A DNA stretch of 64,000 nucleotides from Chrysopilus asiliformis (taxonomy: Eukaryota; Arthropoda; Insecta; Diptera; Rhagionidae). Numbering within the stretch: position 1 is the stretch's first letter; every line of letters begins with the position of its first letter. Where the stretch lies: positions 34,627,644 to 34,691,643 of the forward strand of contig OZ035963.1 in the NCBI GenBank assembly GCA_964034945.1, in the 5' to 3' direction. A program made the position numbers and the translations under genes. The notes beneath the pieces are model-generated. The model did no database searches. It saw only the letters and a program-made list of their open reading frames with translations, and had not been told where the DNA came from. This document shows, in pieces, positions 12,001 to 21,779 of the stretch.

Positions 12001-13493
12001 TATTACACTAAAAATAAAGACGGCAAGGATTATGAAGGATGGTGTTGGCCCGGTGCTGCCAGCTATCCCGATTTGTTTAATCCGGAAGTGCGGAAATATT
12101 TCGCTGATCAATATTCAGTGGATAATTTCAAAGGGACAACATCTGATGTGATGATTTGGAATGATATGAATGAACCGTCAGTATTTAATGGTCCCGAAGT
12201 AACTATGCTTAAAGACAATCTACATTTTGGAGGTTGGGAGCATCGAGACGTTCACAATTTGTATGGCCATATGCAACTTATGTCAACATTTGATGGGTTG
12301 AAAAGGAGGGACCCGAATCAGCGGCCATTTATTTTAACACGAGCGCATTTCGCCGGGTCACAAAGGTATGCTACAATCTGGACTGGCGATAATAAGGCCG
12401 ACTGGGGTCATTTGTCTGCATCTGTAAAAATGTGCTTAACTGAAGCGGTTGCCGGTTTTTCATTTTGTGGCTCCGATGTTGGTGGATTTTTCGGAAATCC
12501 TGACGCGGAACTGTTCGAGCGATGGTACCAAGCTGGAGCTTTCCAGCCGTTCTTCCGTTCGCATGCGCATATCGACACTAAGCGCAGAGAGCCATGGCTT
12601 TTCCCTGAGGATACAAAGCTGGTCATTCGTGATGCGATTAGAAAACGTTATAGCTATCTGCCATTGTGGTATACAATGTTCTATGAACATGAACGATATG
12701 GGCTGCCAGTTATGAGACCGCTGCTTTCACAATATCCAATGGACAAAGATGCATTTACTTTAGATAATGAATATTTACTTCAAGACAAGCTTTTAGTAAG
12801 GCCAGTTCTTCAAGCAGGAGCCACCGCAATTGATGTTTATTTCCCAATTAGAAAGGAGAAGAACGGCGACCTTTGGTATGATATTGACACTCTCACAAAA
12901 ATTGATAAGGTCGGTTATGAGAGCATTCCAGTTAATAATTACAAGGTGATTGATTGAAGAATTTTGTAGAATTATCCCATTAACAATTTTTATTTAGATT
13001 CCAGTATTTCAACGAGGTGGAACTATCATACCGAAGAAGGAGCGAATTCGCAGGGCATCTACTTTAATGATTGACGATCCATACACTCTTATAGTTTGTT
13101 TAGATCGATCAGGCCATGCTTCCGGAACTTTGTTTATTGACGATGAAAAGAGCTATGAATATCGAAATGGTCAATACCTGTACATAAACTTTGACTTTTC
13201 AAACGGAGTGTTAAGTAACAAGTGGGTTCAATTTTAAAATATTTACTCAATACAGTATTTACTATATATTTTTTGGCATTTAAAGGTTTATTGATAAAAA
13301 GACCAAGTACAGTACGAAAACTTGGCTAGAGCGGATTGTAATAGCCGGACTAGAAAAAATTCCAAAAGCAGCAAAACTTAAAACCGGGAAGGTTGTTCAG
13401 GAATTGGAAATCATACAAAATGAAAAATCCATAACTATTCGAAAGCCTGGTATCAGTATGATGGAGACATTTTCAATTTCTTTGACATATTAG
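2904..13493 (+). CDS. GANAB: Glucosidase II alpha subunit (GH31), nine coding exons
   Basis: Catalytic subunit of ER glucosidase II, which removes the two inner alpha-1,3-linked glucoses from N-glycans and so governs calnexin/calreticulin cycling. Exons: 2904-3007, 3063-3204, 3254-3348, 3401-3889, 7085-7197, 7716-7855, 11710-12945, 12998-13221, 13286-13493. All junctions are GT-AG and in frame, giving 2751 nt and 916 residues, close to the roughly 940-residue animal orthologues. Residues 1-20 form a hydrophobic signal peptide, followed by the family-typical NFKTCEQSSFC. The GH31 barrel holds WLDIE (Asp400), the nucleophile in WNDMNEPS (Asp513), the acid/base in WTGDN (Asp588) and HAHID around residue 648. 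There is no ER-retention tail, as expected of a subunit held by the beta chain. The start is the first ATG after the putative 5' UTR intron and gives a good signal peptide. Nothing is broken. Catalytic roles are assigned by family knowledge. Confidence 0.96.
3063..3204 (+). CDS. GANAB: GANAB exon 2
   Basis: Residues 35-82, from CRRCRKVEPGN to VLKLEALE, part of the N-terminal beta-sandwich region. Intron 2 is 49 bp. Confidence 0.9.
3254..3348 (+). CDS. GANAB: GANAB exon 3
   Basis: Residues 83-113 plus two bases. It contains KFRVQMDE and RYKVTDAL, which match the conserved FRIDE and RYRVPDVL segments of the family. Intron 3 is 52 bp. Confidence 0.9.
3401..3889 (+). CDS. GANAB: GANAB exon 4
   Basis: Residues 114-276 plus two bases. 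It contains the family blocks SVNAKGLMRFEH, a short Pro/Glu-rich linker, DPGAWEENFKSH, SKPYGPEAV, FGIPEHAD, GNEPYRLYNLDVFEYEL and ALYGSVPV. The donor at 3890 opens a 3195-bp intron. Confidence 0.95.
4112..4357. mobile_element. Inverted-repeat MITE in GANAB intron 4
   Basis: ATTCAATGCAACAACG at 4112 recurs inverted at the right end (to 4357). The match is about 30 bp with one mismatch. The target duplication is unclear. It is non-coding. Confidence 0.5.
4886..5466 (-). pseudogene. Degraded pogo/Tigger-like element in intron 4
   Basis: The + strand at 4886 reads TAGGGGAGACTGGTCCTAG, closely like the left end of the pogo-type element at 21329. Minus-strand frame 5466-5113 encodes 117 residues with a lysine-rich stretch and EKILCLVC, an acidic tail and a lost partner Cys pair. 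This resembles the linker and C-terminal zinc-finger start of pogo/Tigger transposases. The catalytic domain and right end are absent. Family assignment is tentative. Confidence 0.4.
5864..6590. repeat. Interspersed repeat shared with 24160-26310
   Basis: About 700 bp match 24160-24815 plus 26232-26310 in the same orientation, starting near GAAAAATCTAATGGCGAC and ending near TTTCGATGCTGTTTGGG. Each copy has its own indels. In the second location the sequence forms the interior of the hAT-like element at 23900-26632, so this copy is probably a remnant of that family without its ends. Confidence 0.65.
7085..7197 (+). CDS. GANAB: GANAB exon 5
   Basis: Residues 277-314 plus one base. It contains TVGIYWQNSAETWVDI, matching the conserved GIFWLNAAETWVDI block. 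It is followed by a 518-bp intron enlarged by the MITE at 7376. Confidence 0.93.
7261..7371. repeat. Short inverted repeat in intron 5
   Basis: AGGGGTATTCATTTATTC at 7261 is mirrored, with small differences, by the sequence ending in ACCCCT at 7371. The interior repeats AATGAATAAATGAA-like words. It may be a small hAT-type MITE, but no convincing duplication is seen. Confidence 0.35.
7376..7626. mobile_element. Harbinger-like MITE, family AGCCTAAACC, copy 1
   Basis: Ends AGCCTACACCACAATTACGC and its inverted partner are flanked by TTA at 7373-7375 and 7627-7629. It is homologous over its length to the element at 30860-31082. Compared with that copy it has about 28 extra bases near 7510-7545 containing the word CATGAATCAAACACATTCATG. 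Confidence 0.85.
7716..7855 (+). CDS. GANAB: GANAB exon 6
   Basis: Residues 315-361, with AHFMSESGIIDVFILLGPS matching the conserved WMSETGIIDVFLLLGPS. It is followed by a 3854-bp intron packed with transposons. Confidence 0.95.
8040..8640 (+). repeat. Divergent interspersed repeat, copy 1
   Basis: Similar to the minus strand of 47690-48190 and in part to 28545-28960. Shared landmarks are ATCTGATGT, CAGTAGTCTGATG-like words, AAATAGCAAAAAACGAAA, a CAGACAG motif and a stretch ending AATACAATACATACTTTATTATAC. The class is unknown. Confidence 0.5.
9028..10555. mobile_element. hAT-like element in intron 6
   Basis: The left end CAGGGGTAAGCA and right end TGCCCACCACTG are imperfect inverted repeats, flanked by the identical 8-bp duplication CTATAGAG at 9020-9027 and 10556-10563. 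Subterminal GGGTCACC-like motifs occur at both ends. No transposase frame is recognisable. A HINE copy is nested at 9123-9680. Confidence 0.8.
9123..9680 (-). mobile_element. HINE/mini-me-like element, copy A
   Basis: Full-length copy. The hairpin end (CATAACAAAAGCT, then a 10-bp stem around TTGCCAATCTGGCAA) is at left. The other end, ACCATACGGGTATAA, is at right. Subterminal ACCCGTATGGTGA is inverted between the two ends, and a (GACG/GACA)n array lies at 9508-9546. In the orientation that puts the hairpin last, the element is on the minus strand. This layout matches Helentron-derived non-autonomous elements. Confidence 0.8.
10564..11210. other. Intron 6 DNA without recognised element
   Basis: AT-rich. 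It includes a short word, ATCGAAATCGGTTAAAGCGTTTTCGC, followed by ACAGACAGAT near 11010-11070. Such words recur in many insect transposon tails, but no boundaries could be found. Confidence 0.3.
11217..11289. repeat. Short inverted repeat in intron 6
   Basis: CCTAATCCACACGGTCAAC at left is mirrored by GTTGATTGTGTGGATTAAG at right, with two or three mismatches. It is probably a tiny MITE. Confidence 0.4.
11333..11647. mobile_element. piggyBac-like MITE in intron 6
   Basis: CCCATTCAG at left and TGAAAGGG-type sequence at right are flanked by TTAA at 11329-11332 and 11648-11651. That is the piggyBac signature (TTAA target, CCC-starting ends). The palindrome GTTACCATATGGTAAC occurs near the right end and an inverted partner near 11470. 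There is no coding capacity. Confidence 0.6.
11710..12945 (+). CDS. GANAB: GANAB exon 7, catalytic barrel
   Basis: A single 412-codon exon (residues 362-773) holds the whole GH31 barrel: YHQCRWNYNDE, WLDIEYTDGKKYFTW, DPHIK, DYEGWCWPG, WNDMNEPSVFNGPEVTMLKD, GGWEHRDVHNLYG, FAGSQRY, WTGDN, SFCGSDVGGFF, RWYQAGAFQPFFRSHAHID, RREPW and the post-barrel PVMRPL. The splice at 12945/12946 interrupts the frame just before IPVFQRGG, which follows in exon 8. Confidence 0.97.
12998..13221 (+). CDS. GANAB: GANAB exon 8
   Basis: Residues 774-847 plus two bases, from IPVFQRGGTIIPKKERIRRAS through DDPYTL and GTLFIDDEKSYEY, the C-terminal beta-sandwich. Flanking introns are 52 and 64 bp. Confidence 0.95.
13286..13493 (+). 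CDS. GANAB: GANAB exon 9 and stop
   Basis: Residues 848-916, with TWLERIVIAG and ITIRKPGISM matching the conserved IWIERVVIIG and LVLRKPGINV blocks. It ends in TAG at 13491-13493. Confidence 0.95.
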
Positions 13494-13692
13494 CCAGGAG
13501 TTAATTGTTGTGTACGTAGAATTCAATTTTCTGTGGCGATTTTTTCTGTAATGTGAAATTGTTTTTTGCACATAAATAGTGATATATATGAAAGTACACA
13601 TTTTAGATTAAACAGTTTTAAGTTGAGATTAAAAATATGAAAAAAGACATGTAAGTCTGTAGCTTTTAATGGAATCGGACTTAAAATCTAAT

Positions 13693-13698
13693 AATAAA
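13693..13698 (+). terminator. Polyadenylation signal of GANAB
   Basis: AATAAA lies 200 bp past the stop. It is a plausible cleavage signal, and a second AATAAA follows about 13 bp further on. Confidence 0.55.
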
Positions 13699-14129
13699 GC
13701 TATAATAATAAATTTAAAACAGTCTTGTTTTTTAAATTACCAGCTATTGGTTAGAAAGAGAAGGGGTGGATTCTATTCATAGTCGGGCGTTTTCAATTCA
13801 CATTCAATTTCAATTCCCATTCACTTACTGAATGGTATTTGAAATTTTTACTCCATTACCATTCAGTAGTGAATGGTAATGGCCAAAAAATTCAACTCTC
13901 CATTCACTGAATGGGAATGTAAATCCATTTCCATTCCCATTCGATTTGAGTTGAGATTTTATGATTTTAAGTGAATGGTAATTCAATTTAGTCAAATGAT
14001 TTTTTTATATGGAAAAATGCTCGAAATCGATCGAAATGAGGGAAAAGTTAATTTGCCTCAAAACGACAGGACCGATTTTTATGATCCATATCACATTGGA
14101 TAGGGATCAGTGTGGCCTATAGTACTAGA

Positions 14130-14580
14130 TATGAGGCATTCTAGAAAAACCAAAATGGCGGCTATTAGACGACATTTTGTCCAAATTACCCCAATATGGA
14201 CCCATCAAGATGGGTATCAAATGAAAGAGCTCTGGAAAAAACTTACAAATATCTATATCATGGGCATCAAAAAAACAAAATGGCGGCTGTTAGACGACAT
14301 TTTGTTCAAATTACCCCAATAAAGACCCATCCAGATGGGTATCAAATGAAAGAGCTCTGGAAGAAACTTACAAATATCTATATCATGGGTATCAAAAAAA
14401 CAAAATGGCGGCTGTTAGACGACATTTTGTCCAAATTACCCCAATAAAGACCCATCCAGATGGGTATCAAATGAAAGAGCTCTGGAAGAAACTTACAAAT
14501 ATCTATATCATGGGTATCAAAAAAACAAAATGGCGGCTGTTAGACGACATTCTGTTCAAATTACCCCAATAAAGACCCAT
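14130..14580 (+). repeat. Tandem ~125-bp repeat in foldback arm
   Basis: Three to four copies of a roughly 125-bp unit contain AAAATGGCGGCTGTTAGACG and GATGGGTATCAAATGAAAG. About two inverted copies follow at 14700-14930, forming the other arm. The unequal copy number makes the two arms differ in length. Confidence 0.8.
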
Positions 14581-14581
14581 C

Positions 14582-14663
14582 AAACAATTGACTTAATTTT
14601 TTGTTTTATTCAATTTTGCTTTCATGAAAAATTGAATAAAACAAAAAATTAAGTCAATTGTTT
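14582..14663. repeat. Central hairpin of the foldback
   Basis: A near-perfect inverted repeat beginning AAACAATTGACTTAA, with a loop of about ten bases. It is unrelated to the tandem unit around it and may be a MITE that landed between the arms. Confidence 0.7.
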
Positions 14664-15954
14664 CTTCAAAAAAACAAATAAAATATAGGGATTTATAAGT
14701 TTCCTCCCAAACTCTTTCATTTGATACCCATCTTGATGGGTCTTTATTGGGGTAATTTGGACAAAATGTCGTCTAACAGCCGTCATTTTGTTTTTTTGAT
14801 ACCCATGATATAGATATTTGTAAGTTTCTTCCAGAGCTCTTTCATTTGATACCCATCTTGATGGGTCTTTATTGGGGTAATTTGGACAAAATGTCGTCTA
14901 ATAGCCGCCATTTTGGTTTTTCTAGAATGCCTCATATCTAGTACTATAGGCCACACTGATCCCTATCCAATGTGATATGGATCATAAAAATCGGTCCTGT
15001 CGTTTTGAGGCAAATTAACTTTTCCCTCATTTCGATCGATTTCGAGCATTTTTCCATATAAAAAAATCATTTGACTAAATTCAATTACCATTCACTTAAA
15101 ATCATAAAATCTCAACTCAAATCGAATGGGAATGGAAATGGATTTACATTCCCATTCAGTGAATGGAGAGTTGAATTTTTTGGCCATTACCATTCACAAC
15201 TGAATGGTAATGGAGTATAAATTTCAAATACCATTCAGTAAGTGAATGGGAATGGAATTTTGAATGCATTCAATTTTGAATTGAATCCGCCCAACTCTGA
15301 CTCTATTATAGGCTGATTAGGTTTGATCCCTCAAAAGATTTGATCTAGCTTCTGATTCAGGGAGGCCCTTTAACGGTATCATTTGTTCTGACACGTCCAA
15401 ACGCGTGTTCAGCTGACGCGAATGTTTTATAATGCTGCGTTTTAACTTTTTGGGATAAAGGAAAAAAACGGGGCCACACCTGGTAGCGATATACTGATTT
15501 CGCATGATTTACGAATATCAGGGCATCAGCAGAAGAGAAGAGCACTAAGAAATAAATGAGAAGTCATAACTGAAAGTATGAAATAAACTTTGAAAATTCA
15601 ATTCCCAAAATACGTATTCTTCTATTTTCGATTTTTTTTTGTTTTAAATAAACGGTAATTAAAAAAGTGGAGATGTGTTTTTTGATTTTTAAAATATATA
15701 GCAGTTTGAAGTGACAATTTGAAAATACCTACCATTTAAAAAAAAACCTTTTTTGAGTTTCCCCAACATAAAAATTAAGATTTGTATTTCAAATTTCAAC
15801 TAAATCATACTTAAGACGATGAAAAACATATTTTGGCAGATTTTTTTTTTCAAAAAATTACTGTATATTTTAACAAAAATACTATACACATACAGATGCG
15901 GCAGGGCGAACAAATCGATGTAAACAAAAAATTTTGTTTTAGGACACGACAAGC

Positions 15955-16011
15955 CATAAGTCTGTCTTGTACAAAGTGTATCCCATACACTTTTTACAAT
16001 ACAGACTTATG
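15955..16011. repeat. 57-nt near-perfect hairpin
   Basis: Two 27-bp arms starting CATAAGTCTGTCTTG enclose a CCC loop, with two mismatches between arms. TAAGTCTGTCTTG words recur in the next 30 bp. It could be a tiny MITE or a structured RNA; neither can be shown. Confidence 0.6.
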
Positions 16012-18840
16012 ACTTAGCCAAGACAGACTTATCTTCATCCACTAACAATGCAAGACACGCCGGCGGATGGAAGGTGTAGGAAACCAATTTAGCAACGAAT
16101 CAAAGTGCAGATTAGAATAAAAAAGTTCAAATTTTTTTGTGATTTCGTACTCACTAGCACTAAACGCTGAATAACGGGCTGGAAAGAATAAAAAATGCGT
16201 TTTCTGAAAGACAGATGGCGAACGTTATTTTGCCTTCTTTCGTTATTTCTACAGATATTTCGACTTTTGCGAGGAAAATTTTTATCATATCAGATTTGCT
16301 TAAAACCAATTTTTTGAAAATTTCATAGCTAGCTAGCGACCTGCTTATCGTAGTTGCATCGTCTTTATATCAAAATCAAAGGAATTCGTCTAGGATGTTC
16401 ACAAAAAATGTTGTGTAAAAAAGATTCGCATAAAATTTTTTAGGGGCAGAAAAGTTTCAACAAATCACACGAAAAATCTTTTTCCCAGTCAGTTTCCTAA
16501 AGTTCTTTTGTTAGATGCCAAATGAATTTTTTTTTCACTTTTTTCATTAAGTTTGCCAAATCATATCTATAATTCATCAAAAAAGACTCAAAGCTGGTGC
16601 GCTAACAACTAACAAGTTATAGAGAAAACCTGTCATTTAAAAAAAAAGACCGCTGTTTTTAATAAAAACTTATCACTCGTATTTTTTTTAATATTCTCAT
16701 ACAAATTCGTAATCCAAGTTTTATCGGGATCATGATCTGATTTGGTTTCTGAGTTATTGGGAAATAAAAAAAATCCCTTGCGTCTTCGGTTTCATAGGTG
16801 TATGGATATTGAATACTGTTGCCATCGCATTAGGGTTATTATCCTAAAACGGAAAAACCTAACGGCGAGAAAACGAAGCTATTTCTATTGTAGCTGGTAA
16901 TGACATGGGTTTTGCAATTTTAAAAGTTATTGCCACTACATACGGGTTACAACATAGCCTAAAAACAAATTTGAACCCACAATAAACTCGCTCACGTTTT
17001 TTTTTAATAATCCATATAGATCTCTTAATCGGATCATTAAAAAAATACATCTAATATATCATCATAAGCTTAAATAAATATGCTGAAAAAAATCTTAAAA
17101 CGAAATGAGTTTTGGTAAAAAAATGAGAAATGTATGGCTTGTGCGCAAATATGTATACGTTAGTTTTCGACTCATAACTGCTTAAAGCTTGGAGCACAAT
17201 GAACGCAACTATCACGCATCCAAATATCACTTACGAGTTTGTTTCACAGAAATTCCTTTTGTTATGTGGGCATTTTTTTTGGAGAAATTAATATGCAGTT
17301 TAATCTTGGAAAAAAAAATATATAAAAAAAAGACCAATGTGAAGTGATGTTCTTAAATCGAATTAAATAAATTTATACGCATCTTCTTATTGGTCAAATT
17401 TGCTACCAAAAGCTTTAGAGGATACTTCCAGAAGGATTCGTGAATCGTTGCTCGTTCTTTTCTCTCTTGGACGTCGAGCTGCGCACTGGACTTTCGTCCA
17501 GCAAATTTTTTTGGACATAATTTTTTGAAAGTCACATTTTGTTAGAAGTAACCAATTCACGGGTTTTAAAGGCAAATTAATCCTGTAGGAAACCAGATTT
17601 TTGCCACTTTTTTTTTAAATCAGGGGAATTTTGCGTGGAAATGGTTTTGAGCGTTTCAATAAAATAGCAAAATGTGAGTATTCTTTTAAAAAGAAAAAAC
17701 AAATCATCGGATTGAAACTTACTCGTGCTTTTAATATTAGAATTTCACATAAAGTGCATGTCCAGGCGTAGCATATTTTAATTTTCAATCCGACGACAAG
17801 AGCATCGCTAAACGATTTTTTGTGGTATTAGAGAAGTCTTCTTCAATACCATCTTCAATACCAAGAAACAAAAATTGCAGCATCACTTCTAGCTAATAGG
17901 GATTAGCTGAAGGAGCATAATTCCGTCCAAGGGGGCAATCATCCACGAATCCTTCCACCGAAGAGAAAAAAAAATTTCCTAGCGATCCGAACTTTGAAGG
18001 GGCATCAAAGTAAGGGCGCGGCCAGTTTCATGGTATGAGAATATCAATTCACATCGGAAACCTCGAGGAATTCATCGTCTGTTCAACGTTTTAAAACTTA
18101 GTTGGTGAAATTGTGCGGATTTTCCTTTTACTTTTCCTAAAACAGCTTAAAATATCGATTCCATCAAAGAAAACCATTCAACAGTTGCGGGTGTGCACAT
18201 CAGCGCTGGAAAACTCGTGTTAATTTTAAACATTGAAAGGAAAATTCCAAGGTAGGAATTTTGAAAAATATTTTTTTATATATGCATGCAAATTTTGTAT
18301 TCCACTTTAATTCAACCAATACACAGAGCGATAGACACATTGTCGCAGCAACAAGTTGCTGATCGCTGTATAAAACAATAGATCCTAATAAAACTGCATC
18401 TAATATATAGGTGCCGTTCTGTTTTTTGGGTATTTTTAAAATAAAAAATTAAAAAAAACAAGTTATTTTCTTGTGATCGAGTCCGATAGTCGCTTTTATC
18501 CACTCTGTGTGTCGGGAGAAAACAAAGTTTATTGCGAATTACTTAAATCTATATTAATCCTAAATAATTGTTTAGGGTTTGATTTAATTAAACGAAACAT
18601 ATCACAAATACTTCTGATCATTTTGGATGTTTATGTGTAATTGGTATGTATCAGCCAATTTAGTGTCAATCTAAAAAAAAATAATAAATCATAATTCGAA
18701 GCATAAAACAGTGTTTGTTGGGTTTTTTTTATTCTCCTTATTGCGTGCGACAACCAAATTGATTTGAAATTTGGTTGGAAAAGAGGAAAATTATTTATGG
18801 TGTTAAATAGGAAATCAGTTATGAGTAGTTGAGTGAATTT

Positions 18841-18969
18841 ATGCGGGAGGGGGAAACGGTGCGAAGGAGTTATGCGCGCAAAAAAAAGAAAGAAAAAAAA
18901 TGGATTAAGCAGTCGGAGGAAATGGACTACGATGTGAGTGTATGTTTATTTTGTTTTCCCTTTTGATTG
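18841..18969 (+). other. Possible small exon or ORF, lysine-rich
   Basis: An ATG opens a 42-codon frame, MREGETVRRSYARKKKK and onward. A donor-like GAT|GTGAGT lies at 18933, after SEEMDYD. It may be a first coding exon, but no downstream exon is recognised. Confidence 0.15.
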
Positions 18970-19612
18970 AGAAACGAGATCGGTTTGAGTTTTTCCCCTC
19001 TTTATTTTGGCACCCCGCGTATTATGTCCCAATCGAATCCAGAGGCAAGATCCCACCCCAAAACCCTGAGCAAAGCCGGAACATCTTGAGTGCCAGCCGT
19101 CAGGATTCGAGAGGGAATTGGAAAATTCAGAAATGGGTTTTTCCAATTTATGCTATCTTCGTCCACCTAGCCATGAGCATAACATAACACTTTTTTAACG
19201 CAACCATTGGTAAACTTTAACGCAGCAAATCTGCGTTGACAGTTGACGCAGTGTCAATGAAAATAGCGTTCGAGGAATAATTAATAGAAGAAATGCGGAA
19301 AAATTCGGTTTTATATACGAAATGCAGTCGCGGATACAAAAATGTATCTTAAAACATAATAAATTACCAATCTGGCAATTATTGAAAACCCGTATGGTGA
19401 TATGCGTATAAAAATTCGAACAGTTGTACGAAAATTCCACTTTGAAGTCAAACTTTCCAAAAAGATTTTTTGAAATTTATTCCAATCGGATTTTGATGTA
19501 TGGTAGTTTTATGTAGAATCATATCCTAAATAACTTTTGTTCTTGGACTTTTTTGATAAGATGCACCGTTTTTGAGATATTCGCAAAAGTCGTTTTCATT
19601 CGTATGGGGGTA

Positions 19613-20555
19613 CCCCACAGAACTATATACATAGAACGCTCAATCTTCTATCTCTTATAAGTCATTTTTTAGCAGTTCAGTGGGGTAAAAAAATTGGGCT
19701 AAAGGGAGACAAATATATATAAAATCTGAGTAGTTGTCACTTTTCCACTCTAAATAAGTTACTCGAACTGTCATATAATTTGACGGTTTTCATAACCTAA
19801 GTTAATTGAACTGTAATCATGACAGAACATGATTCGATTTCGTTTTGAAATTAAATTCAAAATAGTTTGCAGTCAATATTAAAAGTGATTATAAAATTTA
19901 TTTGTGTGAATTAAATTCTGTCGCGTCATCATGCCACGAAATTTAAATATGATTTTATTACTGAATTAATGGGAATAAATATTTGCGTAGAATGTTTATT
20001 TAAAGTAATCACGCAGACATTTTATTCAATCAAATATAAACTAATTTTGACACGGAGGACGGTTTCGGCTATTTAACTTTGTAATTTTTTTACATTAGTT
20101 CATTTGATTTTGATATGACTGGGTTGCTAACATTAAAAGAAATCCTTGAGTAAACATTTTTAGGAGAAATTGGGCACAAGAATGAACTGAGAAGAAAAAA
20201 TATTCAGTATATTGATTTGATTAAGTTTTGTGTTTGTCCACATCTTGGTAACAAAATCACTTGAGTGGAAGTCGGTCAAAAAGGGGGTACAAAAATCCTA
20301 ACTCTCAATTAATATATAGAATTAAAACAACAGAAATTTCTAATGCGATGGAAATTCTGGATTTATCGCCGGAAAAAAATCAAATCTTAGCGCCTTAGGT
20401 AGCTATACATTTCAATTTCAGTTCAGTGAATGAAAGGGACATGAAATGTCATTGAAACGAAATATAGCCGGACAGAGAAAGCAATAATTTTTGACTTACT
20501 TTTAATGCTAGGCTTTATATGGCCATGAGCGTTCTATGTATATAGTTCTGTGGGG
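19613..20555. mobile_element. MITE in the GGGGTACCCC palindrome
   Basis: Perfect inverted ends begin CCCCACAGAACTATATACAT. Because the target is a palindrome, the duplication may be TA, GTAC or GGGTACCC, and the exact ends shift accordingly. The 0.9 kb interior is AT-rich with no recognisable coding region. Superfamily is unresolved (TA would mean mariner-like, 8 bp would mean hAT or P-like). Confidence 0.75.
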
Positions 20556-21779
20556 TACCCCCTCTAATGGTCCATTTTTGCCCATTAGCGAACTTAGCCT
20601 CGCATTTTACGAAAAACGAATCTGCGCAAAATTTCAAGTCTAGCTCAATCTGTGCGCCTGCAATCCGCGCCACAGACAGACAGACGGACGGACAGACGGA
20701 CGGAGATGCAAAAATTAATTATTTTTATCATTCTAAACCAGTGTTGGGGTTATCTAGATAATAATTATCTAGATAATCATCTAGATAAAAAAAATGTTAT
20801 CTTTATCTTATCTAGATAACACCTCAAAAAAGTTATCTTTATCTTATCTAGATAAAGGAAAATCCCATTTATCTAGAGATAATCGTTACCACCGAAAATT
20901 AAAAAATTAAATCTGAAAAAATGCTGAAACGAAATTGTTTACTGCATACTTTTGAAAACCTAAAAACTTTTTTTAGGAACAGTTTTATACTTGGCAACAA
21001 TTTTTGTTTACGGACAAGGAAGCGAAGTGTCACTCTTTCCCTCGCCTCTCTTCTCTTGTCCATAAAAAAAAAGTTCTGCCAGTAACTGGTGCCAAGTGTA
21101 AACCGGGCTATGAACGAAATAAAAAATCATAACGTTATAAATTTCCTTACGTAGCAAAATTAAACTTATATTTCGTGACGTTATTTCGTTTTGTATCGAT
21201 AAAAAACTTAATTTCGTTACGTTACGATAACGTTTCTTATCCGTTTTCTTTTATTATTATTTCGTTTCTTATTATATTTAAATTGGAAATCAAGAAAAGC
21301 AAAAAATTTTGTGCTATTTTTTTTAGTAGGGGAGACTGGGGTATTCTGGACCACGGGGAATTGCGGACCAGCGTCATTTTTTTTCCCCTAGTAGTGGTTG
21401 GTAGCTGCAAATAACTGAAATCAGTTTGCCTCATGTTAAGCTAATTTTCCTAACAGTACTCGACTTGTGTATACGCACTATCACCTCGCTTCGATAGCAA
21501 ATAGAAAAGTGATACTTCGAAATTTTTTTTTTCACTTTGTGTTTCGCTTAAATTTAACCACATTTTTCGAGAATCAACTCAAGTAAATATATTGATAATA
21601 TTCGCGGAGCCTTAAGCATTCGACACTGACAAGAAATTTTGCATGAAGTTTGCATTGTGTTACTAATAGCTGCCATATTGTAAAAAAGAGCATTCGGGGA
21701 ATTGTGGACCACTTTTGTCGGGGAATTACGGACCACTCAATTCTTGACATTTGACAAGCAAACTTCGTGTATTTGATGC

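Larger units (their letters stand above)
13778..15299. mobile_element. hAT-like foldback element downstream of GANAB
   Basis: Right end CGCCCAACTCTG and left end CATAGTCGGGCG are imperfect inverted repeats. The 8-bp flanks are ATTCTATT (13770-13777) and ACTCTATT (15300-15307), differing at one base. The arms are inverted copies of each other for about 600-800 bp. They begin with many CCATTCACTGAATGG-like palindromic words and continue into a tandem repeat. The centre is a separate hairpin. No transposase is visible. Confidence 0.75.
15308..19354. other. Mostly unique intergenic DNA
   Basis: Four kilobases of AT-rich sequence without a recognisable gene or element boundary, apart from the hairpin at 15955 and the small frame at 18841. 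A GC-richer patch at 19010-19130 has no interpretable protein. Confidence 0.4.

Noticed and set aside
11926..12715. Several 60-90 codon frames in other phases of GANAB exon 7
   Set aside because: Shadows of the conserved GH31 exon.
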